From contig CM045761.1 of NCBI GenBank assembly GCA_025200525.1, positions 98,556,182 to 98,620,181 of the forward strand: 64,000 bases of DNA, written 5' to 3'. The notes below the pieces were generated by a model. It was not told the origin of the DNA. It did not search any database and saw only the letters and a list, made by a program, of their open reading frames with translations. Positions 1-10,565 of this stretch are shown here, piece by piece (the stretch's first letter is position 1; every line of letters begins with the position of its first letter). Origin of the DNA: Camellia lanceoleosa (lineage: Eukaryota; Streptophyta; Magnoliopsida; Ericales; Theaceae). The translations under genes were made by a program, and so were the position numbers.

Positions 1-790
1 GACCTGGTAGTCATCATCGAAGCCTTGGCCCTCTACTGGATCACAAAGTTCAAAAAGCCCTCCTTTGGCTCTTGACAGGTTGCCTCAAGATCACAGCTTG
101 TGACCTTGATCTGGGTATTGTAGGAGTACTGTGCGATAAAGGCCTCAGCTATTTCTTCCTATCTTCGCTTCATAGAGTCCTCCAGCTTTTCATATCAAAT
201 AGCCGCTATTCCTGATAAGGTCCGGCCGAAAATCGACAGATTTTGAAGTCTGATAAGGCCTATTAGCCGCAAGATATCGGAGAATAACTGCAGATGGACC
301 ATGGGATCCCTAGAGCTATCGAACCGATCTATATGTGGCATCTTAAATTGGTTTGGCAAAGTTACTGCGGAGTCGGTGTATTCATCTTCGATGTCGGGGA
401 TTGAGTTCACACCCTGTGCCCGTTTGAGAAGCTTCACCAACTTGTTGACCTTGAGTATCGTCGGGTCAGCTTCAAATTCAAAAGGTGCCTCAGTTTGGTA
501 CATTGGCACCTTAGAGGTTTGCGGTGGGATGAGGTTTACCAAATTGCCTTGATTCTCAGCTTGAGCATTAACAATGATTCTGGTCTTTGGGATACCCTGG
601 AGGTGCATGGGATGCGTAAGCCGCCATTGTCATTGTTGCTATAGCATGTTTATCACTTCTGCTTCGTGGGTTGTAACTTCAGCTTGGCAGGCAGCATCTT
701 GCTGCATGGTTTCCACTGTTAATTGGAGATGGCAGATCAAGTCCTCCATACTGGCTGTAGGGTACTAAGTCATTTGAATAGGTGAGTGAT
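1..790 (-). pseudogene. E1 gag fragment (Tat/Ogre-type Ty3/gypsy), broken
   Basis: This is the N-terminal and central part of a retrotransposon gag polyprotein, the structural protein of the element's particle. The clearest stretch is 608-195, which contains SIPDIEDEYTDSAVTLP and a PMVHLQLFSDILR segment and aligns by eye with the gag regions at 46461-46802 and 54900-55137. Beyond 195 the same frame continues into the Retrotrans_gag core (EEIAEAFIAQYSYNTQI). Two tryptophan codons of that core read as stops, one in the AAIWYAKLEDS motif and one before EEIAEAF. Upstream, 609-790 resembles the short helical N-terminus of the other copies, but no start codon can be chosen. The gene runs off the window start. 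It is a pseudogene; the family assignment is secure through its two better relatives in this window. Confidence 0.85.
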
Positions 791-1682
791 CTCTTGTTGG
801 CCTAGATACAGAAGATAAAACCTAACTGAATGCAGGTGACTATTGAACTGGTGAATTGTGCCTCACCCTTCTCCATCTGGTAACCGATGAGAGTGAAGCA
901 AAAATAGGCTACCCCCTAACAAAATCCCTGGATCTATAAAGTCTCCTTACACGGGTCCAGAGTGCTTTGGGGGTATCTGAACTATCCGAAGCAATTGTGA
1001 TAAATTACCTTACAAAAAGAAATAAAGCAAAAAGGAAAGCAACAATCAGAAACCGCACAACACCTCAGCTCAGATGTGAAAAACACACAGTTGTAATCAA
1101 AAGCTATATAACTGCACTCAAACATTGAATTCTGCCCCCAAAACTGATACCCCAACTTGCAACTGATACGTGCGTTCTTGTAGAGTTTCACTCTAAAAGC
1201 ACATACCAATTAAGTGAGAGCCAAAACCTTATGATGGGGTAGGGTTACCATGTCATAGTTTCGTCAGGAACTAGGGTTCACTATTCAAGCAAAGTGTTTC
1301 ACATAATCCTGAATTCGGGTAAGCATCATGTCCTAGTTTGGAACAGTCTCTATGGCTTTTGATATGTAACTAGGCCGAATGGTCAAAAAGGGTACCTCAG
1401 CAAGACTACCTAATATACCTCTCACACCTAACACCGAGAAGTGAAAGGAGGATCAAATGGTACAACGGTAGTCCAGATCCAAGGGTTGTGTTCCTATCAT
1501 TCCAGAGCCTACGGCCGGTCAGCCTTTTGGCATTCTTTTCCAAGCAAGCCTCCGGCAAACCGTCCAGGAATAGCATATGGCAAACACAGTGACTTAGGCG
1601 CACCAATGAAAATGCAATGCAAAGAAACATATATGTGTAGATAAAATTTCATATCATGAATTTCAAGACAAGTTCTATAAAT
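791..1682 (-). other. E1 5' leader, non-coding
   Basis: This is untranslated leader between the PBS and gag of E1. It resembles the leaders at 47336-48059 (E8) and 53627-54501 (E9); for example all three share a block around TTTCCAAGCAAGCCTCC (here near 1538). Short ORFs on either strand have no conserved counterpart in the other leaders. Nothing else is visible. Confidence 0.7.
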
Positions 1683-1699
1683 CCCCAGCAGAGTCACTA
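1683..1699 (-). other. E1 primer-binding site (tRNA-Arg type), degenerate
   Basis: On the minus strand this is a decayed version of TGGCGACTCTGCTGGGG. The plus strand reads CCCCAGCAGAGTCACTA, close to the 3' end of plant tRNA-Arg (CCCCAGCGGAGTCGCCA, recalled from knowledge of the tRNA) with three differences. It lies 5 bp inside the LTR end, as in E8 and E9. Confidence 0.8.
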
Positions 1700-3497
1700 G
1701 AAATTATAGCTCGACTTTTTCATGTCCCCTTTCGGAGATTTGAAAGAAGCCCTACAATTCACACTCCCGTGGTTCTGAATCTAATCTCACAAGTGCAATG
1801 TGAAATTGATAAACACCAAAGAGTCCAAATCCGGCAAATCTTTTGGAAAATTGATTTTGAATTAAAAAAATGCCAAAATTGGATTGCTTTGCCTGATACA
1901 AAGTCACCACCTAAATATTTTATTTTGGAAAAATTTTGGAAACCCATGACTTGTGCCAAAGGCCATGTGTCTGTCATCACCAAAGTTGCCTCGGTTCAGG
2001 AACTTAGGTCTGAGAGGGGAGGGTTATAAATTGAGCACCCCCTCTCACCCGATTAAAGATCGGCCTCTACTAATCATGATATGATTTTTATCAATATTAT
2101 ATGCTCTTGTTTCCGTTATTAGGCTAGCATTACTATGTGATGCGCACACACAATGTATAGACTAGTTTTCTTAAATTGGAACAACTCAATTTCATGTTTG
2201 TTTTGTGAAAAGGGTTTGATTTTGTCACCTCAAGTGGGCTTAAAGTTTGCGAATTTGGCACTAAACAAAGTGGGCTTAAAACATACATGCATTGAATTGT
2301 TCAAATTCAAGCTACAAGCCTCCATCCATAGGCATTCATGCAATTCATTAATTAAGCATTTAGCCTCATGGCAAGCATGCTAGACATGACAATCACTCAC
2401 ACTCATGCAAGTATGCTAAAGAACTAAAACTCACTTACGACTCCAAGCTAAGAAAAACAAAGAAAAGTTAGAAAAATATGCATGATCCTAACTTTTGCAA
2501 GATGTCTAATGCAATACATGCAATATGCAACTAAGATAGGCTCAACAACTTAGCATGTTATTTGCAACAATTTGATAGCATGCATTTAAACAGGTATTCA
2601 TCGAAGCATTGAAACTACAATGCGAATTGAATGATGCGCCGAGCCTCGGTGCATGTAATACAAATGAAATGGATGCAAACATGCAATATGCTAAACGAAA
2701 CATGTCCCTAATCTGACCATTGTAAGTAGTTAAGTAAAAGGGAGAAAGATGTGGGATTGGAAAACATACACATTATTACATCATGCTCTCACGAAGGAGA
2801 GTCCAAATGAATAAGCTAGCTAAGCTAATTAAGCTAATTATTACAAAACTTGAACGAATAATTAATTAACTATCTAAGCTAATTAATTAATAAATTAACT
2901 AAGCTAAGGCAATTAAATATTACAATATGAAGTAATTTAATTAATCTAAACTAATTAAATAAGTAAACCAATTAGCTACAACTAATTAAGCTAGTTTAAA
3001 TATTACAATAGAAACTAATTAGTTACAAGTAATTAATTTACAACAAACACATAATTAATTGCTAATTTAAATTAATTAACTAGCTAAATAGTCCCGAGAA
3101 GCGAAGAAGGCCCATCGGTGCTCGGTTTTCACCCAAAGAACATCCGTTGTCTGCCCCGAATGCCTCTGTTGCACAACCCTTGCACCATTTCCTTCTCCAG
3201 ATCAACTCTGCCATGCTTCACAAGCACATTGCTCAAAATTCACTGGTGGCTGGCCGGCCACCACTAACAGGTTGCCGTCCAACACTGGTGGTCTCATCCC
3301 AAGAATAAAGGGGTTTGGCCACCGATTACACTCCATTTCTTGCTCTTGAAGCAAAGAACAATTTTAGGCACTAACTCAAGACAAAACCACCTTCAAGAGC
3401 TCCAATAAGGCTTCAAGGAACCTCAGCTTAAAGATGATCTACTTTGGTTAAGGAAATGCAGGCAAAAGTGTAGTGTAAGTAGGCAAGTATGCACAAA

Positions 3498-3501
<4 letters not shown>

Positions 3502-3544
<43 letters not shown>
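3502..3544. repeat. (GA)n microsatellite in E1 LTR
   Basis: About 21 GA units lie just downstream of the E1 TATA box in LTR orientation (CT on the transcribed strand). The same position is occupied by CT tracts in the E9 (49839-49895) and E10 (57041-57075) LTRs, so it is part of the 5' untranslated R region. Confidence 0.9.
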
Positions 3545-3550
<6 letters not shown>

Positions 3551-3591
3551 TTCCAAAATTTCTAACCTTCAAAAATGGGAGAGGAGACCCC

Positions 3592-3602
3592 ATATATATA
3601 GA
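3592..3602 (-). promoter_or_regulatory. E1 LTR TATA box
   Basis: CATATATATAG on the plus strand gives a TATA box on the minus strand, about 320 bp inside the LTR start and about 35 bp downstream of the palindromic G-box. Position matches the TATA boxes of E2, E9 and E10. Confidence 0.6.
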
Positions 3603-3634
3603 TAAATAAGCATTTGGCTTAGAAATATCCATCC

Positions 3635-3646
3635 ATACACGTGTAT
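3635..3646. promoter_or_regulatory. Palindromic G-box ATACACGTGTAT
   Basis: A 12-bp perfect palindrome with a CACGTG core lies upstream of the TATA box in U3. The E9 LTR has the same element extended to 14 bp (49686-49699), and E8 has it with one CpG-type change (31248-31261). G-boxes bind bZIP and bHLH factors in plants. Confidence 0.6.
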
Positions 3647-4436
3647 AGAGATGAAGCTCATTGTGCCAACAGTTGGAACAACAGTCAACAAAATATCTGA
3701 AAAAAGACACTGGTGGCCGGTAGCCACCAAGGGTTACAGGCTTAAAGGTTTTAGTCGAAAATAGGGCACAGAATGGATAGGGCTTGAAGGCTTAAAGACA
3801 TGGCATTTCGTCGAGAACTTCGGGCACCAAAACGAGTATATGCAATCACAATCATTGAGTGCACAAGAGATGACGTCCAAGTCTTGAGGATAGTAAAAAA
3901 TGGGGTGTCTACAGTGTAATGTGTATATAAAGACCCGAGGCAAAAAGATAATTCTACCTCGATTTTTGCATTAGTGGCTGGCAGTCTTCATTGGTGGCCT
4001 AGTGCTGTTGTGTGTCTCTTTTGCCCGAGCAGTGTATAGGAGGTTCTCTTTTGGGTTCAGATTGGTTCCCGAGGAGCTCAAAATAGCGTTTCGGCACTCG
4101 AACATTCTCTATTTGCCAATATGAATAGGGTGTAGCCTTTTTTAGCGCGCTGCAAAGTCTCTGAGGGGTAAATCGAAGGTTGTCACCGAACATCATTTTT
4201 ATTCGTTCTGTCAAATTACATATTTGTTTTCTTCTATTGCATAGAATATGCGTTTTCACATATACTTATGTTGCATGCATGTCCTACATCATTCATGATT
4301 CATGCATAGAATATGCTTTTAGTTTTGCATAAAACATGCATCTTGTTTCTTGCATAGAACATGCTTTCAATTAACATCAGACATCAGTTGTCTATCTTGC
4401 ATGGAACATGCGATGTCACTGCATTGATTTATAATC

Positions 4437-4542
4437 TTGTTCACTTTGTACATCTATCGTACTTGTTCACTTTGTGCATCTATTGCACTTGTTCACTTCG
4501 TGCATCTATCGCACCCGTTCACCTCGTGCATCTATCGCACAC
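4437..4542 (+). repeat. 26-bp tandem array in E2 3' UTR
   Basis: About four copies of a 26-bp unit. Each contains a short inverted repeat: GTAC-ATCTATC-GTAC in copy 1 and GTGC-ATCTATY-GCAC in later copies. The A-T to G-C change is compensated on both arms. The unit resembles the 23-24 bp unit of E8 (32690-33403) when both are read in the sense of their element. Confidence 0.8.
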
Positions 4543-4589
4543 TTTCACTACATTGTGTATTTGTTGTACGGTCTTGTACCTTTTCTCTG

Positions 4590-5115
4590 TATCTTAGGAC
4601 GCATGAAACGCGACCCTAGGCGAGTTTTATCTTGGGACGCGTGAAACGCGACCCTAGGCGGGTTTTCTCCTCTAATCACGATTTAGAGTATCTTAGGATG
4701 TATGAAAGGTGACCCTGAGCAGTTTTTATCTCAGGACGCATGAAACATGACCCTGAGCAGTTTTCTCTATCTAAGGATGCGTGATACGTGACCCTAAGAT
4801 ATTTTTATCTTGGGGCACGTGAAACCCAACCTCGAGCGATGTCTCTTATCTTCTTGCGATTTCAGCATGATTAGAGTATCTCAGGACCTGTGAAATGCAA
4901 CCATGACGATTTTCATCTCAAGATGCGTGAAACGTGATCCTGAGCGATTTTCTCTATCTCAGGACGCATGAAACGTGACCCTGAGCAGCTTTTATCTCAA
5001 GATGCATGAAACGCGACCCCAAGCAATTTTTCTCATCTTCTCATGATTTCAGTGTGATTAGAGTATCTTGGGACACGTGCAACGCAACCCTGAGTGATTT
5101 TTCTCTCCTCTTTTA
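4590..5115 (+). repeat. Hairpin-forming tandem array with higher-order period
   Basis: About eleven diverged units of roughly 40 bp are seen. Each unit has outer arms of the type CTCAGG...CCTGAG and an inner stem-loop; the best is CGCGT-GAA-ACGCG at 4638-4650. Arm variants (CTTGGG/CCCTGAG, CTCAGG/CCTGAG) mostly keep Watson-Crick or G-U pairing. A spacer ending in GATTAGAGTATC recurs near 4665, 4848 and 5029, giving a higher-order period near 180 bp. Confidence 0.8.
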
Positions 5116-5517
5116 TGGCTTTGGCATGGTTAGAGTGTGCATTTTAAGTTCTTCCTGCGTGGTACTTATTTCGATTTAAGCTAGAAGCTCATTCATTCAT
5201 ATGTTGTTATCTTGTTATTGCTTATTGCATCCGTTATTGCTTATTGCATCATCTTGCATGATCATGAGTTTTCAAATAGCCAACTTCGCATGGAGCGTGT
5301 GAGTCCAGCTTTCAAATATTTTTCATGCATATCATTTGCATCCTGCCCCAGAACTACCCTAGTTTGATTCCCTGCAAAGGGATACATAGGTAGCTTACGA
5401 GCTCAACCTATTTTATTTATGTCTTGATTGTTTGCCCAAGTCTTACAGCCTTGTCAAAATGGGTCGTCTTCGGGCTTTGACATTCACTCACGTCATGTCA
5501 TGACTTTAAGTTCTGTC

Positions 5518-5526
5518 AAAGAGAGG
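5518..5526 (+). other. E2 polypurine tract
   Basis: AAAGAGAGG, followed by CAAC and the LTR start at 5531. The same arrangement (TGTCAAAG-purines-CAAC) precedes the 3' LTRs of E5, E6 and E8 on the minus strand. It primes plus-strand DNA synthesis. Confidence 0.7.
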
Positions 5527-5867
5527 CAACTCTAGATTCCCCATTTTGACCACCCTTACGACTTGGGAGCCACCGATTGCGCACCCAATGATGAATTTGT
5601 ATATGCTTGTCAAATGCTCAAAGTCATTAGCAGAATGCCTCAGCTTTGAGCCTCAAAATCTTGTGAGCCTCTTGCCTTGTTTTTGGACCAAAACAACACT
5701 TTTTCAAGCCTAAACATCCTGGGACCTGCAGACCCACTAGTGTGGACTGCCGGCCACTTTTGTGTTTTTTCAGATATTTTTGCCACATGTGCCAGCTATT
5801 TCCACAAATGTATACACCAGTCTATACGTGTCTGTATGGATAATTCTAAGGAGGTCTCATGTTTTTC

Positions 5868-5876
5868 TATATATAG
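5868..5876 (+). promoter_or_regulatory. E2 LTR TATA box
   Basis: TATATATAG lies about 340 bp inside the LTR, downstream of the GGCC cassette and a decayed G-box palindrome (TATACGTGT, near 5823). Confidence 0.55.
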
Positions 5877-7251
5877 ATGACCTCCCCTTCTTGTTTTAAA
5901 GGTTAGAAAAATTTGGGAGCAAAATTTTTCTCTCTCTACAATTCTCTCTGTCTTTTGCAAGTTCTTCACTCTTTGCCTATGCACTCTAAACCAAACCTTC
6001 TGGTATTTTTGTTGAGGTGTTTTTGAGCTTGTATTTAACTCTTGAGGATGTGTATTTGTTGGTTCGCAACTCAAAAATGATATCCCTTTTCAAGAGGTAT
6101 AATTCTTAGCTTGTTTCCCTTTATTTGCTATCTTTTCCACTATTTTTGGACTTTTTTTACATTGAATTTCTAGGCTGAAACTTGTGGTTAAGGCGATTAG
6201 GGGTGGAGGGGTGGATCACCTTTCTTTGCACCTAACTTCTTAGATTTTTCCCTTGTGTTTCCCACCTTTCTATTATATTTTTTTGAGCTTTTTACTACTG
6301 AATCTTAGAGTTTTTTTAGAGGCTAAAATCATGTTTTAAAGTCCCAAAAATGGAGCGAGTAGCCTCCTCTCCTTGTGCTTGCTTACTAGCTTAACTTGCT
6401 CCATGTTGTAGCTTATTGTTTTAGCTATATTTGTCTTAAGTCCAGCACTATTTTTGATTATTTTAGGACTATTTTATGTTCATTACATTTGAGCTTTGTA
6501 TAGCATGCTTGTAATGTAATGGTCCTCATAGGTTTGGTGGTTTAGGCCTTAGCCACCAACCTATTTGAGTTGATAGTTTTTATTTATTGCTTTCCATACT
6601 TATTTTCATCTCTAATCACCTCTACAACCTCCCTCTTTTCTTGGCTTTTTCTTTTCTTTGAAAGTTGTTTCAAACTAATTGTTTGTTTAAGCTTGAGATT
6701 GAGGTTGTTGTGCTTAATGGTTTAATACCTTTGGGGGTTTATTACCAACGCCATAACACTTCTCTCATGCCCAAAACAACACTTGGTTTGGCACTCCTTT
6801 CCATTAGAGGACTTAAAGCTCACTTTTGGACTCAATGAATTAATGAAGGGATGGTAATTAAAATAAAGTAATAAAATTGGGACTAAAAGTGATGCAAGAT
6901 AATAAAATCAACTTGGGTTCAATCGGACGTTAATTGAACCTGTTGAGTCTTGAGTCGTTTCATACTTGTTAGTGATGTAAATAGTTCAAGAGTCAATGTG
7001 AACCACTTCCCTTGATCAATCCATGATAGGGAGGAGGTTTTGAGAGTATTTAAATTGTGCATTTATTGAATTGCGTCCCTTGATTCATAAGTCATCACGC
7101 AATGAAATTGCTTTGATTGATGATTTACGAATCAAGCCTACCCCTTCTTTGACCTATTTATTGATAAGGAGAGGTAGGGTGAACAAACATCCCTTGAGAA
7201 TGCTCTAATTTGTGATCTATTTGTCCTCTGTTGCTATAGGAGAGAACCAAA

Positions 7252-7340
7252 ATCAGTGGCCGGCAGGCCACTTCTTCTGGATGGCAACCCACTATTAGTG
7301 GCCTACCGGCCATTACTTCTGGGTTGCTAGCCACTTTTTC
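7252..7340 (+). repeat. E2 second GGCC cassette
   Basis: Contains GTGGCCGGCAGGCCAC, a near palindrome, then GTGGCCTACCGGCCAT and a decayed third copy (TTGCTAGCCAC). The arms GTGGC/GCCAC match those of the first cassette of the same LTR (GTGGACTGCCGGCCAC). Confidence 0.7.
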
Positions 7341-8785
7341 TAGGAAGGTAGTCCCCTTTTTCCAACATAGTAGAGCAAAAGCTGAGGTGAAAAACAGTGC
7401 ATATCTGTGACTGTGCAATAGACGCATTCCGGTAGCAAAACGGAGAGCATTATCTGGTGAAAGTCCGCATCCATGCATGAGCCCTCCTTCAATCCTCGGG
7501 ATTCGTGATGTGATGTTGTAATAATATTAGTGTTGTGCTTGGAATAGCGGATTTGTAATTAATTAGTTAGAATAGCTAGTTAGTTTAGTTTTGTGTTGTA
7601 CTTATTTATTAGTTAGAATAATTAGTTAATTTGTTGTTGTAATAATTAGTTAATTAGCTAGTGTAGCTAATTGATTCATTTGTGTTTGTAATAGTTAGTT
7701 AATTAGGTAATTAATTAGCTAGGTTATTCATTTTGACCCTCTTGTGCGAGGGCCAAACATGTAATAATATGTATGTCTTCTAACCCCACATCTTTCTCCT
7801 TTTTATTTACTTGCTTATGATGGTTAGTTTAGAACATCACTTTCCTTTTAGCATACTTCATATTTGCATCCACTTGTCTTGCTTACATCGAGGCTTGGTT
7901 CATCATTCTAAAACAATGAATTGTTGTTTACATACTTCGTTGAAAATGTGTTTAAACCGCATGCTATCAAATTGTTTCACATATCATAATTAGTAGCTGA
8001 GCCTATTAGTTGCATATCACAGGTGTTGCATTAGTCATGTTGCATTAGTTAGGAGCATGCATGTTTTATAACTCTTTTGTTTCTTTTTGGCTTGCCTTGG
8101 AGTACGAGGTGTGTATTTTTGTGCTTTGGCATATTGCAAGAGTGTGATTGTTACTATGTCTAGCATGCTTACCATAAGGCTAAGTGCTTAATTGATAAAT
8201 TGCTTGAATGCCTGTGGATGAAGGCTAATTGCTTGAATTGGAATAATTTAAATAATGTACATATGCGCTCACTTTTTCAAGTGGTACATATTTGAAATAA
8301 TTTTCAAAACAAACATGAATCAAAGTGTTCTAATTTTTGTAAATTAGTCTATACTTGTGTGCGCATCACATAGTAATGTTAGCCTAATAATCGGAACAAG
8401 AGCATATAATGTAAATAAGATTTACATCATGATTAGTAGAGGCCGACCTTTGATCGGGCAAGTGGGGTGCTCAATTCATGGCCTTCCCTTCTCGTACCTA
8501 AGTTCCCGGACTGAGATAATCTTGGTGATGATGGACATGTGGCCTTTGGCACGAGTCATGGTTTTCCTAAATTTTTCAAAAATATTTAGGTGGCGACTCT
8601 GTACCTGGTAAAGCAGTTTATTTTTGGCAATTTGATTAAAATCGATTTTCTAAAAGATTTGTCGGATTTAGACTCTTTGGTGTTTATCTATTTCACATTG
8701 TACTTGTGAGATCAGATTCAAAACTGTGGGAGTCCAAACTGTAAGGATAGTCGTGTCCGAAAGGAGTGCGAAAAGTCGAGCTACA

Positions 8786-9095
8786 GCAAACCCAAGCAGG
8801 GAGTTCCTAGCACCAGTCCTTTGCTATCACAGCCCCATATCCTTTCCAAGAAAGTGCGTCACCTTGCATTGAAAAGAAAAGAAAGTGTCAGGTGTATAAC
8901 AGAATGAAAGGCAGTATTGAAATGGCAAAACAAGCAAAGTGCATGAAAGTAAAGTTCTTACCTCCGCGGCATTGTGAGAAAGATGGGAGGTCTACTCCCT
9001 CAGTAGAAAATCCTCAGGTATCCCCCTAGCAAAATCCTTAAACTGCAACATGCCACCTCCAAGCTTTGCATACATGTTTCATGCCTTAAGATCCA
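8786..9095. other. Unassigned spacer
   Basis: This lies between the end of the E2 LTR and the E3 LTR fragment. The phrase CCCCTAGCAAAATCC near 9024 resembles the E1 leader near 908 (CCCCTAACAAAATCC), so part may be old leader DNA in reverse orientation. No ORF, promoter or repeat is otherwise visible. Confidence 0.5.
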
Positions 9096-9860
9096 ATTAT
9101 ATTTACATTTTTGGGTTTAATTGATTATTATGTGATTTTGTGTGCTACCACATGTTTTTGTGATTTTGTAGTTGCATTTCATGAGTGTATTGCATTAGGA
9201 TCTTGTATTTGGGATCATGCATATTTTACTAACTTTGTTTTGTAAATATTTGCAAGATATCAGTAAATATGTAAGTTTTTGTACTTCAGCATCTGCCTAT
9301 GTGTGATTTTCTTACTATGTTTAGCATCCTACCATGTGGCTGTGTGCTTATTTGATGTAACTCTATGCATGCCAGTGGGTGAAGGTTGCACTATTCAAAA
9401 CATTTTCGAAGTAATGAAATCAAATTGTTCCAAAATGATTGACATAGTCTATATTTGTTTGCTTCACATAGTAAATTTTAGGATTTCATAAATAATTGGA
9501 ATAAGAACATATGAAATAATTAAATTCATATCATGGCTTAGTAAAGGCCGATCTTTTGACCAGGTGAGCGAAGGTGCTCAATTAATGACCTTCTTCCCTC
9601 ATACCTAAGGTTCCAAGCCAAGCATCCTTGGTTACAACGAATAGTGGCTTTGGCTCACGTCACAGGTTTCCTAATTCTTCAAAAATATTATGTGGCGACT
9701 CTGAGATCTAATGACGCAGTCCATTTCTGGCAAATGTTTTTGCAATAAAATGGATTTTCTAAAAGTTGCCAAATCTGGACTCTCTTCTATATTTCACATT
9801 GCACTCGTGAGACTAGATCAAAGAGACCGAGGGTCCTAACTATTTAACACGCACGAGTAC
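9096..9860 (+). mobile_element. E3 LTR fragment (3' end of an E-type LTR)
   Basis: It matches the last 0.9 kb of the E9 LTR: a GCATTAGGATC block, a block around TAGCATCCTACCATG, AGTAAAGGCCGATCTT, and the PBS-like TGGCGACTCTG (9693-9703). The 5' two-thirds of the LTR are missing and the terminus is too decayed to place exactly. It is a relic. Confidence 0.75.
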
Positions 9861-9879
9861 CGCCCGGGCAATGTTACAA

Positions 9880-10085
9880 TATGGTAAATCTTGATAAATA
9901 CTTGGCACCACATAATACATTTTGGAAAGCACTTGGAAAACTTGGCACCACTTGACAAATTTTGGCAAACACTTGGCATCACCTAGAAAATTTTGGCTAA
10001 CACTTGGCAACATTTAATACATTTTGGAAAAACATTCCACACCACTTAGTACATCTTGGCAAAATTAGAACCACTTGGCACCACT
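9880..10085. repeat. Degenerate CACTTGGCA repeats
   Basis: The words ACTTGGCACCAC and TTTTGGCAAA alternate at roughly 35-45 bp spacing, leading into the more regular array that follows. This is probably the decayed edge of the same array. Confidence 0.6.
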
Positions 10086-10565
10086 TGGCATCTAAATAAA
10101 CCCCACGTCTTGCCGATACGAGCGTGGAATGGCATCTAATAAACCCTCATGTCTCGTCGACATGAGCATGGAAAAGCACCACCTAGAATCTATTAAACAA
10201 TGTCTTGTTGATATGAGCATGGAATGGTACCCAATAAACCCCTATGTCTTGTTGATACGAGCATGGAAAGGCACCACTTGGTACCCAGTAAACCCCACAT
10301 CTTGCCGATGCAAGCGTGGAATGGCACCTAATAAACCCTCATGTCTCGTCGCTATAAACATGGAAAAGTACCACTTGGCATCTAATAAACCCATGTCTTG
10401 CTGATGCGAGCATGAAACGACACCTAATAAACCCCTTGTCTCATTGATACAAGCATGGAATGGCACCACCTGGCATTTATTAAAACCCCATGACTCATTG
10501 ATATGAGCATGGGATAGCACCACTTGGCATATATTAGATCTCCATGACTTGTCATTACAAGCATG
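10086..10565. repeat. 43-65 bp tandem array of stem-loop units
   Basis: Ten units of the type AATAAACCCCATGTCTTG...GAGCATGGAATGGCAC. Each centres on a 5-bp stem with a 4-nt loop. Fully paired examples are CTTGC-CGAT-GCAAG (10301-10314), CTTGC-TGAT-GCGAG (10397-10410), CTCAT-TGAT-ATGAG (10494-10507) and CTTGT-CATT-ACAAG (10548-10561). Stem bases differ between units but pairing holds in most, which argues for selection on structure or for repair from a folded template. By analogy with E2, E5 and E8 this is probably the 3' UTR of an otherwise unseen element. Short ORFs across it are by-products of the repeat. Confidence 0.8.

Larger units (their letters stand above)
1705..3913 (-). mobile_element. 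E1 5' LTR, short form (2.2 kb)
   Basis: On the minus strand the LTR starts TGTAGACACCCC (complement ending at 3913) and ends in a decayed CTACA-type terminus at 1705, followed by the PBS. In LTR order it shows the family start with AAGACTTGG, a GGCC cassette (3708-3730), a G-box palindrome, a TATA box, a GA/CT microsatellite, a second GGCC cassette (3241-3295), a TAATTA-rich tract (about 2800-3085), a CCGAT/ATCGG stem-loop (2049-2063) and a PBS-like motif (near 1904). It is about 2 kb shorter than the E8 and E9 LTRs, the missing part being between the microsatellite and the second cassette. Its outer end abuts E2 internal DNA, so E1 is inserted in E2; the expected target duplication is GTGTA (3914-3918). 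Confidence 0.85.
3914..5530 (+). mobile_element. E2 3' internal non-coding region
   Basis: This is the 3' end of the internal region of a plus-strand Tat-type element whose 3' LTR starts at 5531. It holds two tandem arrays (4437-4542 and 4590-5115), a conserved block around 5380 (GGGATACATAGGTAGCTTACG, shown in part: GATACATAGGTAGCTTACG), then the family motif around GGGTCGTCTTCGGGCTTTGA (5461-5480) and the polypurine tract. The 5' side is missing because E1 inserted at 3914. No protein-coding ORF is credible here. Stretches 3914-4436 and 5116-5517 show no further structure I can name beyond repeated GCATAGAA(T/C)ATGC words around 4240-4350. Confidence 0.75.
5531..8785 (+). mobile_element. 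E2 3' LTR (3.26 kb)
   Basis: The LTR begins with a decayed TGTAGACACCCC (TCTAGATTCCCC) and ends AAAAGTCGAGCTACA at 8785. Features in order: GGCC cassette (5740-5763), TATA box (5868-5876), second GGCC cassette (7252-7340), TAATTA-rich tract (about 7550-7725), a CCGACC/GATCGG dyad (about 8449), and the PBS-like TGGCGACTCTG (8591-8601). DNA right of the end is not a PBS, so this is the outer edge of the element. The candidate target duplication is GCAAA (8786-8790). The terminus resembles E1 and E5 rather than E8 and E9, suggesting a separate subfamily. Confidence 0.85.

Noticed and set aside
10092..10565. CRISPR-like array of regularly spaced repeats
   Set aside because: Repeats are diverged, the intervening DNA is itself repeated, there are no cas genes and the context is plant retroelement.
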